Positions 26,676 through 34,234 of a DNA stretch of 64,000 bases are shown here, piece after piece. Position 1 is the stretch's first letter, and every line of letters begins with the position of its first letter. The stretch spans positions 1,174,501 through 1,238,500 of the forward strand of contig NZ_LS483470.1 in NCBI RefSeq assembly GCF_900478135.1. Direction: 5' to 3'. Position numbers and translations under genes: made by a program. This stretch comes from Leminorella richardii. Lineage in GTDB: Bacteria > Pseudomonadota > Gammaproteobacteria > Enterobacterales > Enterobacteriaceae. A model generated the notes under the pieces. That model worked only from the letters and a program-made list of their open reading frames with translations. It did no database searches and was not told the origin of the DNA.

Positions 26676-26699
26676 TACAAACATTCATGTATGTATGTA
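26676..26699. promoter_or_regulatory. AcrR operator between acrAB and acrR
   Basis: A 24-bp imperfect palindrome with outer arms TACA...TGTA, matching the E. coli AcrR operator at most positions (TACA-x-ACATT core on the left, ATGTATGTA on the right). It begins within a TATAAT hexamer (26671-26676) that could be the acrR -10 box. AcrR bound here would repress both divergent transcripts. Confidence 0.85.
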
Positions 26700-26736
26700 A
26701 GTCATCGCAAAACGTACCGCACAGAAAGCATAAAAC

Positions 26737-27381
26737 ATGGGCCGCAGCACGAAACAGCAGTCATTAGAGACCCGTCAACATATTCTTGACGCCGCCATAC
26801 AGGAGTTTTCCCGTCGCGGCGTTACGAGCACGTCGCTGAATGATATTGCCTTGGCTGCGGGCGTTACGCGCGGGGCAATATATTGGCATTTCAAGAATAA
26901 AGTCGATATTTTCATCGCAATGTGGGCTCAGGTAGAGTCTAGCATTGATGATGAAGCCCTGCGATACAGAAATGAGTTTTCTTCCGATCCCATACGGGCG
27001 CTGCGACAGACACTTATTTATGTTTTACAGCTGACAGAAACAGACATTCGGCGTAGAAATTTACTGGCGATATTATTCCATAAGTGCGAGTTTGTTGGCG
27101 AGCTTATTTCCCTTCAACAAATACATCAATCCCTCTATTTACAAAACGAAGAGCGCATCGAGAACGCGTTGCGTGAATGTGTTGAAAAGGGGCAACTTCC
27201 GGAATCGCTGGATTTGCGTTTGGCTGCCATTTCCATGCGGTCTTATATTTGGGGGCTGATGGGCAGCTGGCTGTTTATGCCACAGGCTTACAGTCTGGCC
27301 AAAGAGGCACCCAGACTGGTTGACGCCTATCTGGATTCACTAAGACACAGTAGCGCTCTGGCTCGAGTGGTGACAAAATAG
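26737..27381 (+). CDS. acrR: TetR-family repressor AcrR
   Basis: A 214-residue repressor of acrAB that releases DNA upon drug binding. The N-terminal helix-turn-helix (residues 10-56) contains T-R-Q-H-I-L-D-A-A and the recognition segment A-G-V-T-R-G-A-I-Y-W-H-F-K-N-K. The helical ligand-binding domain follows. Divergent from acrA across the operator. Confidence 0.96.
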   Translation: MGRSTKQQSLETRQHILDAAIQEFSRRGVTSTSLNDIALAAGVTRGAIYWHFKNKVDIFIAMWAQVESSIDDEALRYRNEFSSDPIRALRQTLIYVLQLTETDIRRRNLLAILFHKCEFVGELISLQQIHQSLYLQNEERIENALRECVEKGQLPESLDLRLAAISMRSYIWGLMGSWLFMPQAYSLAKEAPRLVDAYLDSLRHSSALARVVTK

Positions 27382-27444
27382 CCGCTTGTCGTCTAGGGTT
27401 TTGCGCAGATGGTTTTGCATAGAGAGTTTTTCAGGAGTTAAGTA

Positions 27445-27798
27445 ATGCAACGTATTTTAGTTATCGCCAACGGCGCTCCTTACGGCAGTGAGCTGTTGTT
27501 CAACGCGCTGCGCCTGTCCATTGCGCTGAAAGAACAGCCTGCAGAAATCGAGCTAAAGGTGTTTTTGATGTCTGACGCCGTTAGCGCCGGGCTGCGCAAT
27601 CAGAAGCCTCACGAGGGCTATCATCTCCAGCAGATGCTGGAAATTCTTACTGCGCAGGGCGTAACGGTTAAGCTGTGTAAAACCTGTACCGACGCGCGCG
27701 GCATTAGCGGTCTACCGCTAATTGAGGGTGTTGAAATCGGAACGCTGGTAGAGTTGGCACAGTGGACGCTGGAGGCCGAGAAGGTCTTAACCTTTTAA
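27445..27798 (+). CDS. ychN: DsrE/DsrF-like protein YchN
   Basis: A 117-residue protein, the same length as E. coli YchN and aligned end to end (A-N-G-A-P-Y-G-S-E, F-L-M-S-D-A-V, Q-Q-M-L-E-I-L, L-C-K-T-C-T-D-A-R-G-I-S, V-E-I-G-T-L-V-E-L-A-Q-W-T). DsrE-fold proteins form homo-oligomers and many handle sulfur through a conserved Cys, here in C-K-T-C; the role of YchN is not established. It lies where E. coli carries mscK, between acrR and rsmS. AGGAG precedes the start. Confidence 0.92.
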   Translation: MQRILVIANGAPYGSELLFNALRLSIALKEQPAEIELKVFLMSDAVSAGLRNQKPHEGYHLQQMLEILTAQGVTVKLCKTCTDARGISGLPLIEGVEIGTLVELAQWTLEAEKVLTF

Positions 27799-27829
27799 GA
27801 CTTGTTAGCTTGGCGGCGTGGGAGCATGG

Positions 27830-28378
27830 ATGAACCAGAAGACCTCTGCGAGAACGGCATTTAGTCAAATTGTACATGTCACAGTCGTATTAGTGCTGGT
27901 GCTGCCTCTTTGCAGCCAGGCGCTGGCGTTTCTGTGCTCAACGCTGGTGGATTCAAGCTGCTGGTTTAGCCGCGATCTGACCTATGAGGCGAAGCTGCTG
28001 TTAAGCCGCGATGCACAGGTTGATTTCACTAAGTGGTTTTGTCTGGTAGTTTTCTGCCTAGGGGTTCTCTTTATGGGGAATCTCTATGGGCGATATGCTG
28101 CACTGCCCGAGCGGCGCTGGGTTTGCTATGGGCCGTTCGCGGTATTTATTGCCTATAGCGCGGCGATCTACTGCCTGTCGTTAGGGCTTCTCGGCGCTGT
28201 AGGGCAAGAGACTATCGAAACTGCACTGCTGCCGTTTTTCTGGCGCCATGCCTTTTACTATCGGCCCACACTGCTGGCGCTGATGGCGTTTTTAACCTAC
28301 CTACTATTTACGCTAGGCGTAGTGCTGACGCGCTATCGTCAGTCAGCATCTAGCGAGACGCTTGAGCCTCAAGCTTAG
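27830..28378 (+). CDS. Hypothetical four-helix membrane protein
   Basis: A 182-residue protein with about four membrane segments (roughly residues 13-35, 65-82, 97-122 and 145-165) joined by short loops with several Cys and Trp residues. Not recognised. The ATG at 27830 is preferred over the GTG at 27818 because GGGAG sits 6 nt upstream of it. It begins 31 nt after ychN and is probably co-transcribed with it. Its 3' end overlaps the convergent rsmS by 29 nt. Confidence 0.7.
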   Translation: MNQKTSARTAFSQIVHVTVVLVLVLPLCSQALAFLCSTLVDSSCWFSRDLTYEAKLLLSRDAQVDFTKWFCLVVFCLGVLFMGNLYGRYAALPERRWVCYGPFAVFIAYSAAIYCLSLGLLGAVGQETIETALLPFFWRHAFYYRPTLLALMAFLTYLLFTLGVVLTRYRQSASSETLEPQA

Positions 28379-28520
28379 CCTGAAAATCCCTTTCAACGAT
28401 CTTAAGCGCCGAGAGGACAGTTGCCGGGGCTATATCGTGCGTTTCAAGAAGATAAATCAAATCGACGGCCAGCTTTACGTCTTCTGGCGCCTGTTCTAAC
28501 GATTGATCGGGTGGTGTCAT
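28350..28520 (-). CDS. rsmS: Pleiotropic regulatory protein RsmS (YbaM)
   Basis: A 56-residue protein found by translating the minus strand. It aligns with E. coli YbaM/RsmS: A-P-E-D-V-K-L-A-V-D-L-I, L-L-E, I-A-P-A-T-V-L-x-A-L, I-V-x-R-D. RsmS was named in plant-pathogenic enterobacteria as a regulator of secondary metabolism and virulence traits; its mechanism is unclear. The gene precedes the priC locus as in E. coli, but an accessory operon now separates them. Confidence 0.9.
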   Translation of the reverse strand: MTPPDQSLEQAPEDVKLAVDLIYLLETHDIAPATVLSALKIVERDFQAKLEAQASR

Positions 28521-28577
28521 GGTGTCGTCTCACAGCTGAGTATTCTTTATTATTTTAACGGATTTTAGCCGCAGTCA

Positions 28578-29261
28578 TTATTCCTGATAGCGGTAGCCGG
28601 ATCCGTGAACGGTGCGGATTAGCGTCGGGCTGGCAGGGTCAGTTTCAATCAGCTTGCGCAACCGGGAAATATGCTGATCCAGCGTTCTGCTGTTAGGTAG
28701 ATGATCGCAGCCCCAGGCTGAGTCAATCAGGGTATCTCTCCCAACAACCTGATTTCTATGCTGGTACAGGCAGGTCAGGATCCTGATGTCTCTCAGTGAC
28801 AGCTCAATCGTCTGCTGCCGGCGCTTAGCGCACAGCTCTGAAGGAAAAATTTCCAGATCGCCAAAGGGGAAGGGGAGCTCTGGTGCGAGACGCTTGGCTC
28901 TCAGACAGCGACGGGCGATAGTTTTTATCCGCGCGCGCACCTCATGGATGCCGAACGGCTTGTTGATATAGTCATCAGCGCCAAGTTCGAGCCCCAAGAC
29001 CTTATCGATCTCTTCTCCCTTGGCCGATAAAAAGATCACTGGCGTATGTTCATCCTGCCCTCGAATGGCCTTGCAGACGGAGTAGCCGTCCATTTCTGGC
29101 ATCATGATGTCAAGAATAACAAAGTCAGGCTGTTCCTGATGGTAAAGCGCCAGTGCGATCTTTCCGTTTTCTGCGGCGAGAACGGAATATCCCTCACGGC
29201 TGAGCATGTCTTTGAGCCCGTTGCGAATGTGGAAATCGTCTTCTGCAATAAGAATTTTCAC
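28578..29261 (-). CDS. OmpR-family response regulator
   Basis: A 227-residue two-component regulator. The receiver domain (1-120) carries the acidic pocket E-D-D at 7-9, phospho-acceptor Asp51 (I-L-D-I-M-M-P), the conserved Ser/Lys (F-L-S-A-K-G; I-N-K-P-F-G), then a C-terminal winged helix (about 130-225) with R-T-L-D-Q-H-I-S-R-L-R-K. It follows the kinase gene with a 1-nt gap and is the last gene of the vWA-kinase-regulator operon. The cognate targets are unknown. It is not one of the named E. coli regulators that I can identify. Confidence 0.88.
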   Translation of the reverse strand: MKILIAEDDFHIRNGLKDMLSREGYSVLAAENGKIALALYHQEQPDFVILDIMMPEMDGYSVCKAIRGQDEHTPVIFLSAKGEEIDKVLGLELGADDYINKPFGIHEVRARIKTIARRCLRAKRLAPELPFPFGDLEIFPSELCAKRRQQTIELSLRDIRILTCLYQHRNQVVGRDTLIDSAWGCDHLPNSRTLDQHISRLRKLIETDPASPTLIRTVHGSGYRYQE

Positions 29262-29262
29262 A

Positions 29263-30774
29263 TCAGGCCTCCGCGCCCTGTTTCGGCAGGGTCAAAATAA
29301 ACGCCATGCCGGGTTCCCTGTTTTCTGCCCTTAGCGTACCGGACAGGCTCTCTGCAAGCTGTTTAGCGATGGTCAGGCCGATGCCGGTACCGCTGACACC
29401 TTCGGTAATGGATGACTTCACGCGGTAAAACGGCTGGAAAATAACTCTCAGCTCTCTTTCCGGCAGCCCTTTGCCAAAGTCTCTAACGCCAAGATAGACG
29501 CGCTCGCCGTCTTGTTGGGCATAAAGCTCGACGCGTTTGCCGTCGGCAGCGTACTTTTCTGCGTTGCTGAGCAGATTACTGACAATCTGTGTGACCCTGT
29601 CAGCATCGCTATACACCTTGATATCGCCGTCAATATGCAGCTCTAACGTCAGGCCTTTAGCGTCGAACACCGGAGTAAAAATATCTTTTACCTGTTCAAG
29701 CAGTGTTCCGACATGGATTTCCTGTCGGCTGATTTTGGGCGCTTTGGTAAACGTCAGCACGTTTTGTATCAGCCTTGAAAGGCGCTGGCTCTCGCTAACG
29801 ATAACGTCAAGATAGTGAACGCTGGCGCTTTCCTCTTCCTGAGCCATTTCTTTCAGCATCTCAGCGTAGAGGGTGATGTTGGTCAGCGGCGTTTTCAGCT
29901 CGTGGGATACCTGCCCGACAAAGTCCACCTGTCTGCGCGCCAGCTGCGTTGCCCGGTTAAACTCTCGGTACAGCAGAAATGCCACAACGATGACGATGGC
30001 AATCAGAAGAACTATCAGGGCCATTCCTGCATAGAGCAGCGCTGAACGATCTTCCACGCTGGCGTAATAGTCTACTCTCCAGTTGTGGAGAGGATAGGGC
30101 AGCGCCTGACCGTAAGTGGGCTGAGCCTGACGGTCTATTTTCCCCTCGGGCGCATACTGATACAGAAGCTGCCCGCTGTCGGAAATGGTGATGCTGTCCG
30201 GCGTGTAGTTTATGTCGACGTTGGCGACAGTGTCTGCCAGCAGTTTGGCGTAGCTGAGCTTGATGCCGACGGTGTCTTCACCGTTCTTTTGCCAGTAAAG
30301 CAGCAGCGGGTGACCGCTTTCCTGCATCAGATACCAGCCCGCGGTTGGCGTGCTGTCGTCTGAAATATGCTGCTTACCGATAAGCTGTGACGGATCTTGC
30401 AGCACAGGCGTTAGGGATTCGATAAAGCGGGATTCTTTTTGGCTAATAGGGCCGTGGGCGTCAGGGAAGACCAGTTTTCCGGCTTTGAGGATAAATATGG
30501 ACTCAATGTCGCTGTCCTGAGCAATAAGTAAACGGAGCGCGTCAGGATCCTGACTCAGGTAGGACAGCATGGCGCTTAGACGAACCTGCTTGTGATCTAA
30601 CTGCTGTAGGATAAACCCTTGCGTTTGGGCTACACGGCTCTTGGCCAGCTGTTCCGCCTGATAGTCATTAACGGTTTGTTCCTGATTGAGTATGCGAAAG
30701 CCGAAGCTGCCGATAAGCCCTATCAGCAGCAGAGTGATAAATATGAACAGATAAAAGGGGCGTCCGGCTTTCAT
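29263..30774 (-). CDS. Sensor histidine kinase
   Basis: A 503-residue inner-membrane kinase. TM1 is at about 8-27 and TM2 at about 247-269, with a periplasmic sensor of about 215 residues between them that looks like a Cache/PAS-type fold (inference from size). Then come an HisKA domain with His291 (Q-V-S-H-E-L-K-T-P-L-T-N) and a HATPase domain with N-box S-N-L-L-S-N-A-E-K-Y and glycine boxes D-F-G-K-G-L and G-T-G-I-G-L. It sits between the vWA gene and its response regulator. The signal is unknown. Confidence 0.88.
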   Translation of the reverse strand: MKAGRPFYLFIFITLLLIGLIGSFGFRILNQEQTVNDYQAEQLAKSRVAQTQGFILQQLDHKQVRLSAMLSYLSQDPDALRLLIAQDSDIESIFILKAGKLVFPDAHGPISQKESRFIESLTPVLQDPSQLIGKQHISDDSTPTAGWYLMQESGHPLLLYWQKNGEDTVGIKLSYAKLLADTVANVDINYTPDSITISDSGQLLYQYAPEGKIDRQAQPTYGQALPYPLHNWRVDYYASVEDRSALLYAGMALIVLLIAIVIVVAFLLYREFNRATQLARRQVDFVGQVSHELKTPLTNITLYAEMLKEMAQEEESASVHYLDVIVSESQRLSRLIQNVLTFTKAPKISRQEIHVGTLLEQVKDIFTPVFDAKGLTLELHIDGDIKVYSDADRVTQIVSNLLSNAEKYAADGKRVELYAQQDGERVYLGVRDFGKGLPERELRVIFQPFYRVKSSITEGVSGTGIGLTIAKQLAESLSGTLRAENREPGMAFILTLPKQGAEA

Positions 30775-30793
30775 TCCTTCTCCAAGATGAACA

Positions 30794-30821
30794 ATGACGG
30801 CGCAGCAGGCTACGCCGTCAT
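30794..30821 (-). other. Intercistronic stem-loop between the vWA and kinase genes
   Basis: A perfect 9-bp stem ATGACGGCG/CGCCGTCAT with a 10-nt loop lies 11 nt beyond the vWA stop codon and 19 nt before the kinase start. No T tract follows on the minus strand, so it is not a standard terminator. It could stabilise the upstream mRNA and lower kinase expression relative to the vWA protein. Inference. Confidence 0.6.
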
Positions 30822-30831
30822 CGGGGTAGGG

Positions 30832-32169
30832 CTATTTTGATTGCTGTTTTTGCGTTTTATACGTGCTTTCCTTCAGGCTCTTGCGAGAGGCTGCACCGCC
30901 TTTACTTTCAATATCATCCGCTAGACGGGAGTTATCAGACTGAGTCTGGAGTGCTTTGTTTTTGGCTTCTGGACTGCTCACTTTATCGTATAGAGCACCC
31001 ATGCTGGCCGCATTACGCTGCAGGATTTGGTTCGCTTCGTCTTTTTTACCTTCATCCAGTAGCTGAATAGCGCGCACGTTTTCCAGATTGGCTTTTTGAA
31101 TGGCAGAGTCAACGACAATTTCTTCCTGCGTTGCGTCTTTAACGGCTTTCTCTGATTTACTGTAAGCGATATCCACGCGATTGTTAACGTTATCTTTCTT
31201 CTGGGTTTGCAGGTTTTCATAGGTAACGCTTACGTTTGCAATCTGCTTTTTCTCGTTTTCTTTACCCTTCGGCGGCTCCAGCTCTAACAGAACGTATTTT
31301 TCTTGATTAGAGTACAGCTGGTTGAGCTTGACGGTTACCTGATTGCCAGTAATGTCACCTTCACGGCCTAACAGACGCAGCGGCTTTACGCCGTCCTGTA
31401 GGCGAATGGTCACAGTGACTTCCTGTGCCACAACCGACATTACGTCTTTAAATTCTTTAATAAAGGCAGCTTCCAGATCGGAGGATTTTTCAACAAACGC
31501 GTGGTTGCCGTCGCTGTAGCTTGCTAAAGCCGTCATTAGGTCTTCGTTGTAGCTGGTACCTAGGCCAATAGTGGTGACGGCGATCCGCTGTTTGGCGGCA
31601 ACGACCCCGAGGTCAGCCAGCTCTTTTGTTGAGCTGGGGCCGACGTTGGCCTGCCCGTCAGACAGCAGAATAATGCGGTTAACCTGATCTTTTTTCAGGT
31701 TCTTATTGACCTCTTTAAGGCCTTTGCTGACTCCAGCAAACAGCGCTGTCCATCCCTGAGGCGTCACTTTATCGTTGATAATTTTGATAAGCTTTTTCTT
31801 ATCATTAGCTTTAGTGGCGGGGATCAGAACGTGAGCGTCGTTATCGTAGGCAATGATGGAGATGATGTCGTCGTCTTGCAGCATATTGACGGCCAGAATG
31901 GCCGCTTCACGGGCTTTTTCGATGCGGTCGCCGCTCATTGACGTTGAGCGATCAATGACCAGCGCCAGGTTAATTGGCGTGCGCTTTGCGGTATCCTGCT
32001 GGTAGCCAGTCAGAGACACTTTTAGGTAGTTGCTGTCTTTACTGTTTTCAAGGATCACCGGCGAGGCCAGCTCGGTTTTCACGTTGACGTGAAGCGGAAC
32101 CGGGGAAACGGCAAAGGCCGAAGCGGACAGCATAGCCAAAGAGGGAAGCAGATATTTCAAATTCATCAT
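30832..32169 (-). CDS. Secreted von Willebrand factor A-domain protein
   Basis: A 445-residue exported protein with a signal peptide (residues 1-20, ending S-A-F-A). The vWA domain (about 65-245) has a complete metal-ion-dependent adhesion site: D73-x-S75-x-S77, Thr141 in G-W-T-A-L, and Asp171 in L-L-S-D-G-Q-A-N. A beta-rich region follows (245-340), then a Lys/Glu/Gln-rich helical C-terminus. No membrane anchor or lipobox is seen, so it is probably periplasmic. It is the first gene of an operon with a sensor kinase and a regulator. Not YfbK; the family function is unknown. AAGGAG precedes the ATG. Confidence 0.85.
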   Translation of the reverse strand: MMNLKYLLPSLAMLSASAFAVSPVPLHVNVKTELASPVILENSKDSNYLKVSLTGYQQDTAKRTPINLALVIDRSTSMSGDRIEKAREAAILAVNMLQDDDIISIIAYDNDAHVLIPATKANDKKKLIKIINDKVTPQGWTALFAGVSKGLKEVNKNLKKDQVNRIILLSDGQANVGPSSTKELADLGVVAAKQRIAVTTIGLGTSYNEDLMTALASYSDGNHAFVEKSSDLEAAFIKEFKDVMSVVAQEVTVTIRLQDGVKPLRLLGREGDITGNQVTVKLNQLYSNQEKYVLLELEPPKGKENEKKQIANVSVTYENLQTQKKDNVNNRVDIAYSKSEKAVKDATQEEIVVDSAIQKANLENVRAIQLLDEGKKDEANQILQRNAASMGALYDKVSSPEAKNKALQTQSDNSRLADDIESKGGAASRKSLKESTYKTQKQQSK

Positions 32170-32197
32170 ATAACTCCTTTTATTGTGGGTGTTCCGT

Positions 32198-32215
32198 CAT
32201 TATTCGCGAATGATG
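32198..32215. promoter_or_regulatory. Palindrome upstream of the vWA operon
   Basis: ATTCGCGAAT (32202-32211) is a perfect palindrome that extends outward as CAT...ATG with one mismatched pair. It sits about 30 nt upstream of the vWA start, in the leader or promoter region. Possible operator or mRNA hairpin; no evidence distinguishes them. Confidence 0.35.
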
Positions 32216-32263
32216 TTTTGAGTTGTCTGTTTCGTGCCTCTAAGTGTAACAAAATGTAAATAT

Positions 32264-32800
32264 CTAGCTGCCATTTTCGCGACGAGCAATCTGTCGCTCA
32301 ATTTTTGCTAGCGCCTGACGGCAGCGCATTAGGCGGCCCTCCAGCGCGGCAAGTTCTTTTTGCAGCCTCTGCTGCTCTGAAAGGGTTGTTTGGCGGCTTA
32401 GCAGGCTTTCTTTGTCTCTTCGCATGGCAACCAGCCGCCGCTCATAGTCCTGATGGCGAGCAAGAGTTTGGTAGATGTCCTGTTCAACCTTAACGTTAAA
32501 GACGTTTCGCTCTCGCACAGGGAGTGTCGCTAGCTCTCTTTGCAGCGCCTCTATTTGCGCGACAATACGCTCGGCCAGAAAGGCTACCTGTTGCTGCGCG
32601 CGCTTTTCTACTGCCTGAGACAGCAGCTGTAGATTGTTTTCTACCTCGCTTTGACAGTGGCTAAGCCGGGGATCGCGAGTGTTGAACAGCCGATCGTCAA
32701 AGCGGGGTTGCATAACGGCGGATGCGGGCGCATCGGCGATAGCGCTGGCTAACTGGTTAACCTGCTGCTGGAGCGTATGTAGTAGGGCGCCAGTATTCAT
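32264..32800 (-). CDS. priC: Primosomal replication protein N'' PriC
   Basis: A 178-residue protein matching E. coli PriC in size and pattern: P-R-F-D-x-R-L-F near residue 33, V-A-F-L-A-E-x-I-x-A-Q-I-E-A-L-x-R-E, H-Q-D-Y-E-R-R-L, and the C-terminal R-L-M-R-C-R-Q-A-L-x-K-I-E segment. PriC reloads DnaB at stalled forks and interacts with SSB and DnaB. The start at 32800 gives the E. coli-like N-terminus. Divergent from ybaN, as in E. coli. Confidence 0.93.
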   Translation of the reverse strand: MNTGALLHTLQQQVNQLASAIADAPASAVMQPRFDDRLFNTRDPRLSHCQSEVENNLQLLSQAVEKRAQQQVAFLAERIVAQIEALQRELATLPVRERNVFNVKVEQDIYQTLARHQDYERRLVAMRRDKESLLSRQTTLSEQQRLQKELAALEGRLMRCRQALAKIERQIARRENGS

Positions 32801-33028
32801 CGTGAGCCTGCCGAAGTAAAAGAGGAGCGTGGCGACTATCATATCCCAGACAGTAAGGGGCGAGAAAGGATGACGTGTTTTACAGAGAACTGATTATCAT
32901 TTACTGGCAGGTAAAGGCGTTTTTGATTAGGCTAGGAGATTCAACAGAATCCTTTGATTGGATATCAGGCAGAAGGGCATGACGTAAAAATGCGACTTCA
33001 GGACGGCAATTAACGATGATGCGGCGCG

Positions 33029-33397
33029 ATGTATAGGCTTTTTCTTCTTGGTCTCGGCTGGCTTTCTATTGGCCTCGCCGCGCTGGGCGTGCTGCTGCCG
33101 ATATTGCCTACGACGCCGTTTCTGCTGTTGGCGGCCTGGTGCTTTGCCCGCTCTTCGCCGCGCTTTCATGACTGGCTGCTGTATCGTTCTTGGTTTGGCC
33201 CCTATCTGAGACATTGGCAAACTCACCGCGGGCTGCCGCCGGGAGCAAAAGGTCGCGCTATCCTGCTGATTGTCTGTACATTCGCCCTTTCACTGTGGCT
33301 GGTGCCAGTACTGTGGGTGCGGGTGCTTTTATTGACGCTGATGATCGTTTTACTGATTTTCATGCTGCGCCTGCCAGTCGTGGATGTGGAAAAATAG
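33029..33397 (+). CDS. ybaN: DUF454 inner-membrane protein YbaN
   Basis: A 122-residue membrane protein with three to four hydrophobic segments. It is highly similar to E. coli YbaN around L-P-T-T-P-F-L-L-L-A-A-W-C-F-A-R-S-S-P and L-L-Y-R-S-W-F-G-P-Y-L-R. No function is established. Lies between priC and apt. Confidence 0.94.
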   Translation: MYRLFLLGLGWLSIGLAALGVLLPILPTTPFLLLAAWCFARSSPRFHDWLLYRSWFGPYLRHWQTHRGLPPGAKGRAILLIVCTFALSLWLVPVLWVRVLLLTLMIVLLIFMLRLPVVDVEK

Positions 33398-33595
33398 CCT
33401 CCATCCTTGTGTAAAATAAGCGAGCAGTCTCACCTGTATATTTTGCCAAATGTGATAACTAGCGGTTGCATTTCCCTGCGCCTTTGCATAGATTTGGGCG
33501 TTTTTCGTTGGTAACCGCGTGTGATTAACTGACCAAGCGGCTACTCGAAGTCTGCAATTCCGCTCGCGGTTAACGAGTATACGGACACTGAATTT

Positions 33596-34144
33596 ATGAC
33601 GACAACTGAACAGCAGCAACTGATCAAGGACAGCATCACCACCATTCCCGATTATCCTAAAGCGGGGATCCTGTTTCGCGACATCACAACCCTCTTGGAA
33701 AATCCGGCTGCGTTTTCCGCCACTATTAGCCTGATTGTCGAGCGCTATAAAGATAAAGGCATCGATAAAGTAGTTGGCACCGAGGCGCGCGGCTTTTTGT
33801 TTGGCGCACCGGTTGCGCTGGCGCTGGGCGTCGGCTTTGTTCCTGTGCGTAAAAAAGGCAAGCTTCCCCGTGAGTGTCTACAGGAAACCTACGATCTGGA
33901 GTACGGCACTGACGTGCTGGAAATCCACGCAGACAGTATTCAGCAAAATGAAAACGTGCTGGTTATTGACGATCTACTAGCCACTGGCGGAACCATTGAG
34001 GCCACAGCCAAACTTATCCGCCGCCTTGGCGGTATTGTTCACGACGCTGCGTTTGTCATTGAACTCCCTGAGCTGGGTGGCCGCGCGCGCCTGGTTTCTC
34101 AAAAGATAGACTGCTACAGTCTAGTCTCTTTCGACGGCCACTAA
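33596..34144 (+). CDS. apt: Adenine phosphoribosyltransferase Apt
   Basis: A purine salvage enzyme converting adenine and PRPP to AMP. 182 residues (183 in E. coli). The PRPP-binding motif V-L-V-I-D-D-L-L-A-T-G-G-T is near residue 122; F-R-D-I-T-T-L-L, G-T-E-A-R-G-F-L-F-G and the R-K-K-G-K-L-P flexible loop are conserved. Upstream of dnaX, as in E. coli. Confidence 0.97.
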   Translation: MTTTEQQQLIKDSITTIPDYPKAGILFRDITTLLENPAAFSATISLIVERYKDKGIDKVVGTEARGFLFGAPVALALGVGFVPVRKKGKLPRECLQETYDLEYGTDVLEIHADSIQQNENVLVIDDLLATGGTIEATAKLIRRLGGIVHDAAFVIELPELGGRARLVSQKIDCYSLVSFDGH

Positions 34145-34234
34145 GAGCGGCGGCTGACGGGCGACAGAGATCGTCGTCTTCGCCGCGCTGTGGTAAGATG
34201 CGCTATCCGTGTTAAATGACGTTGCCTTATATCG

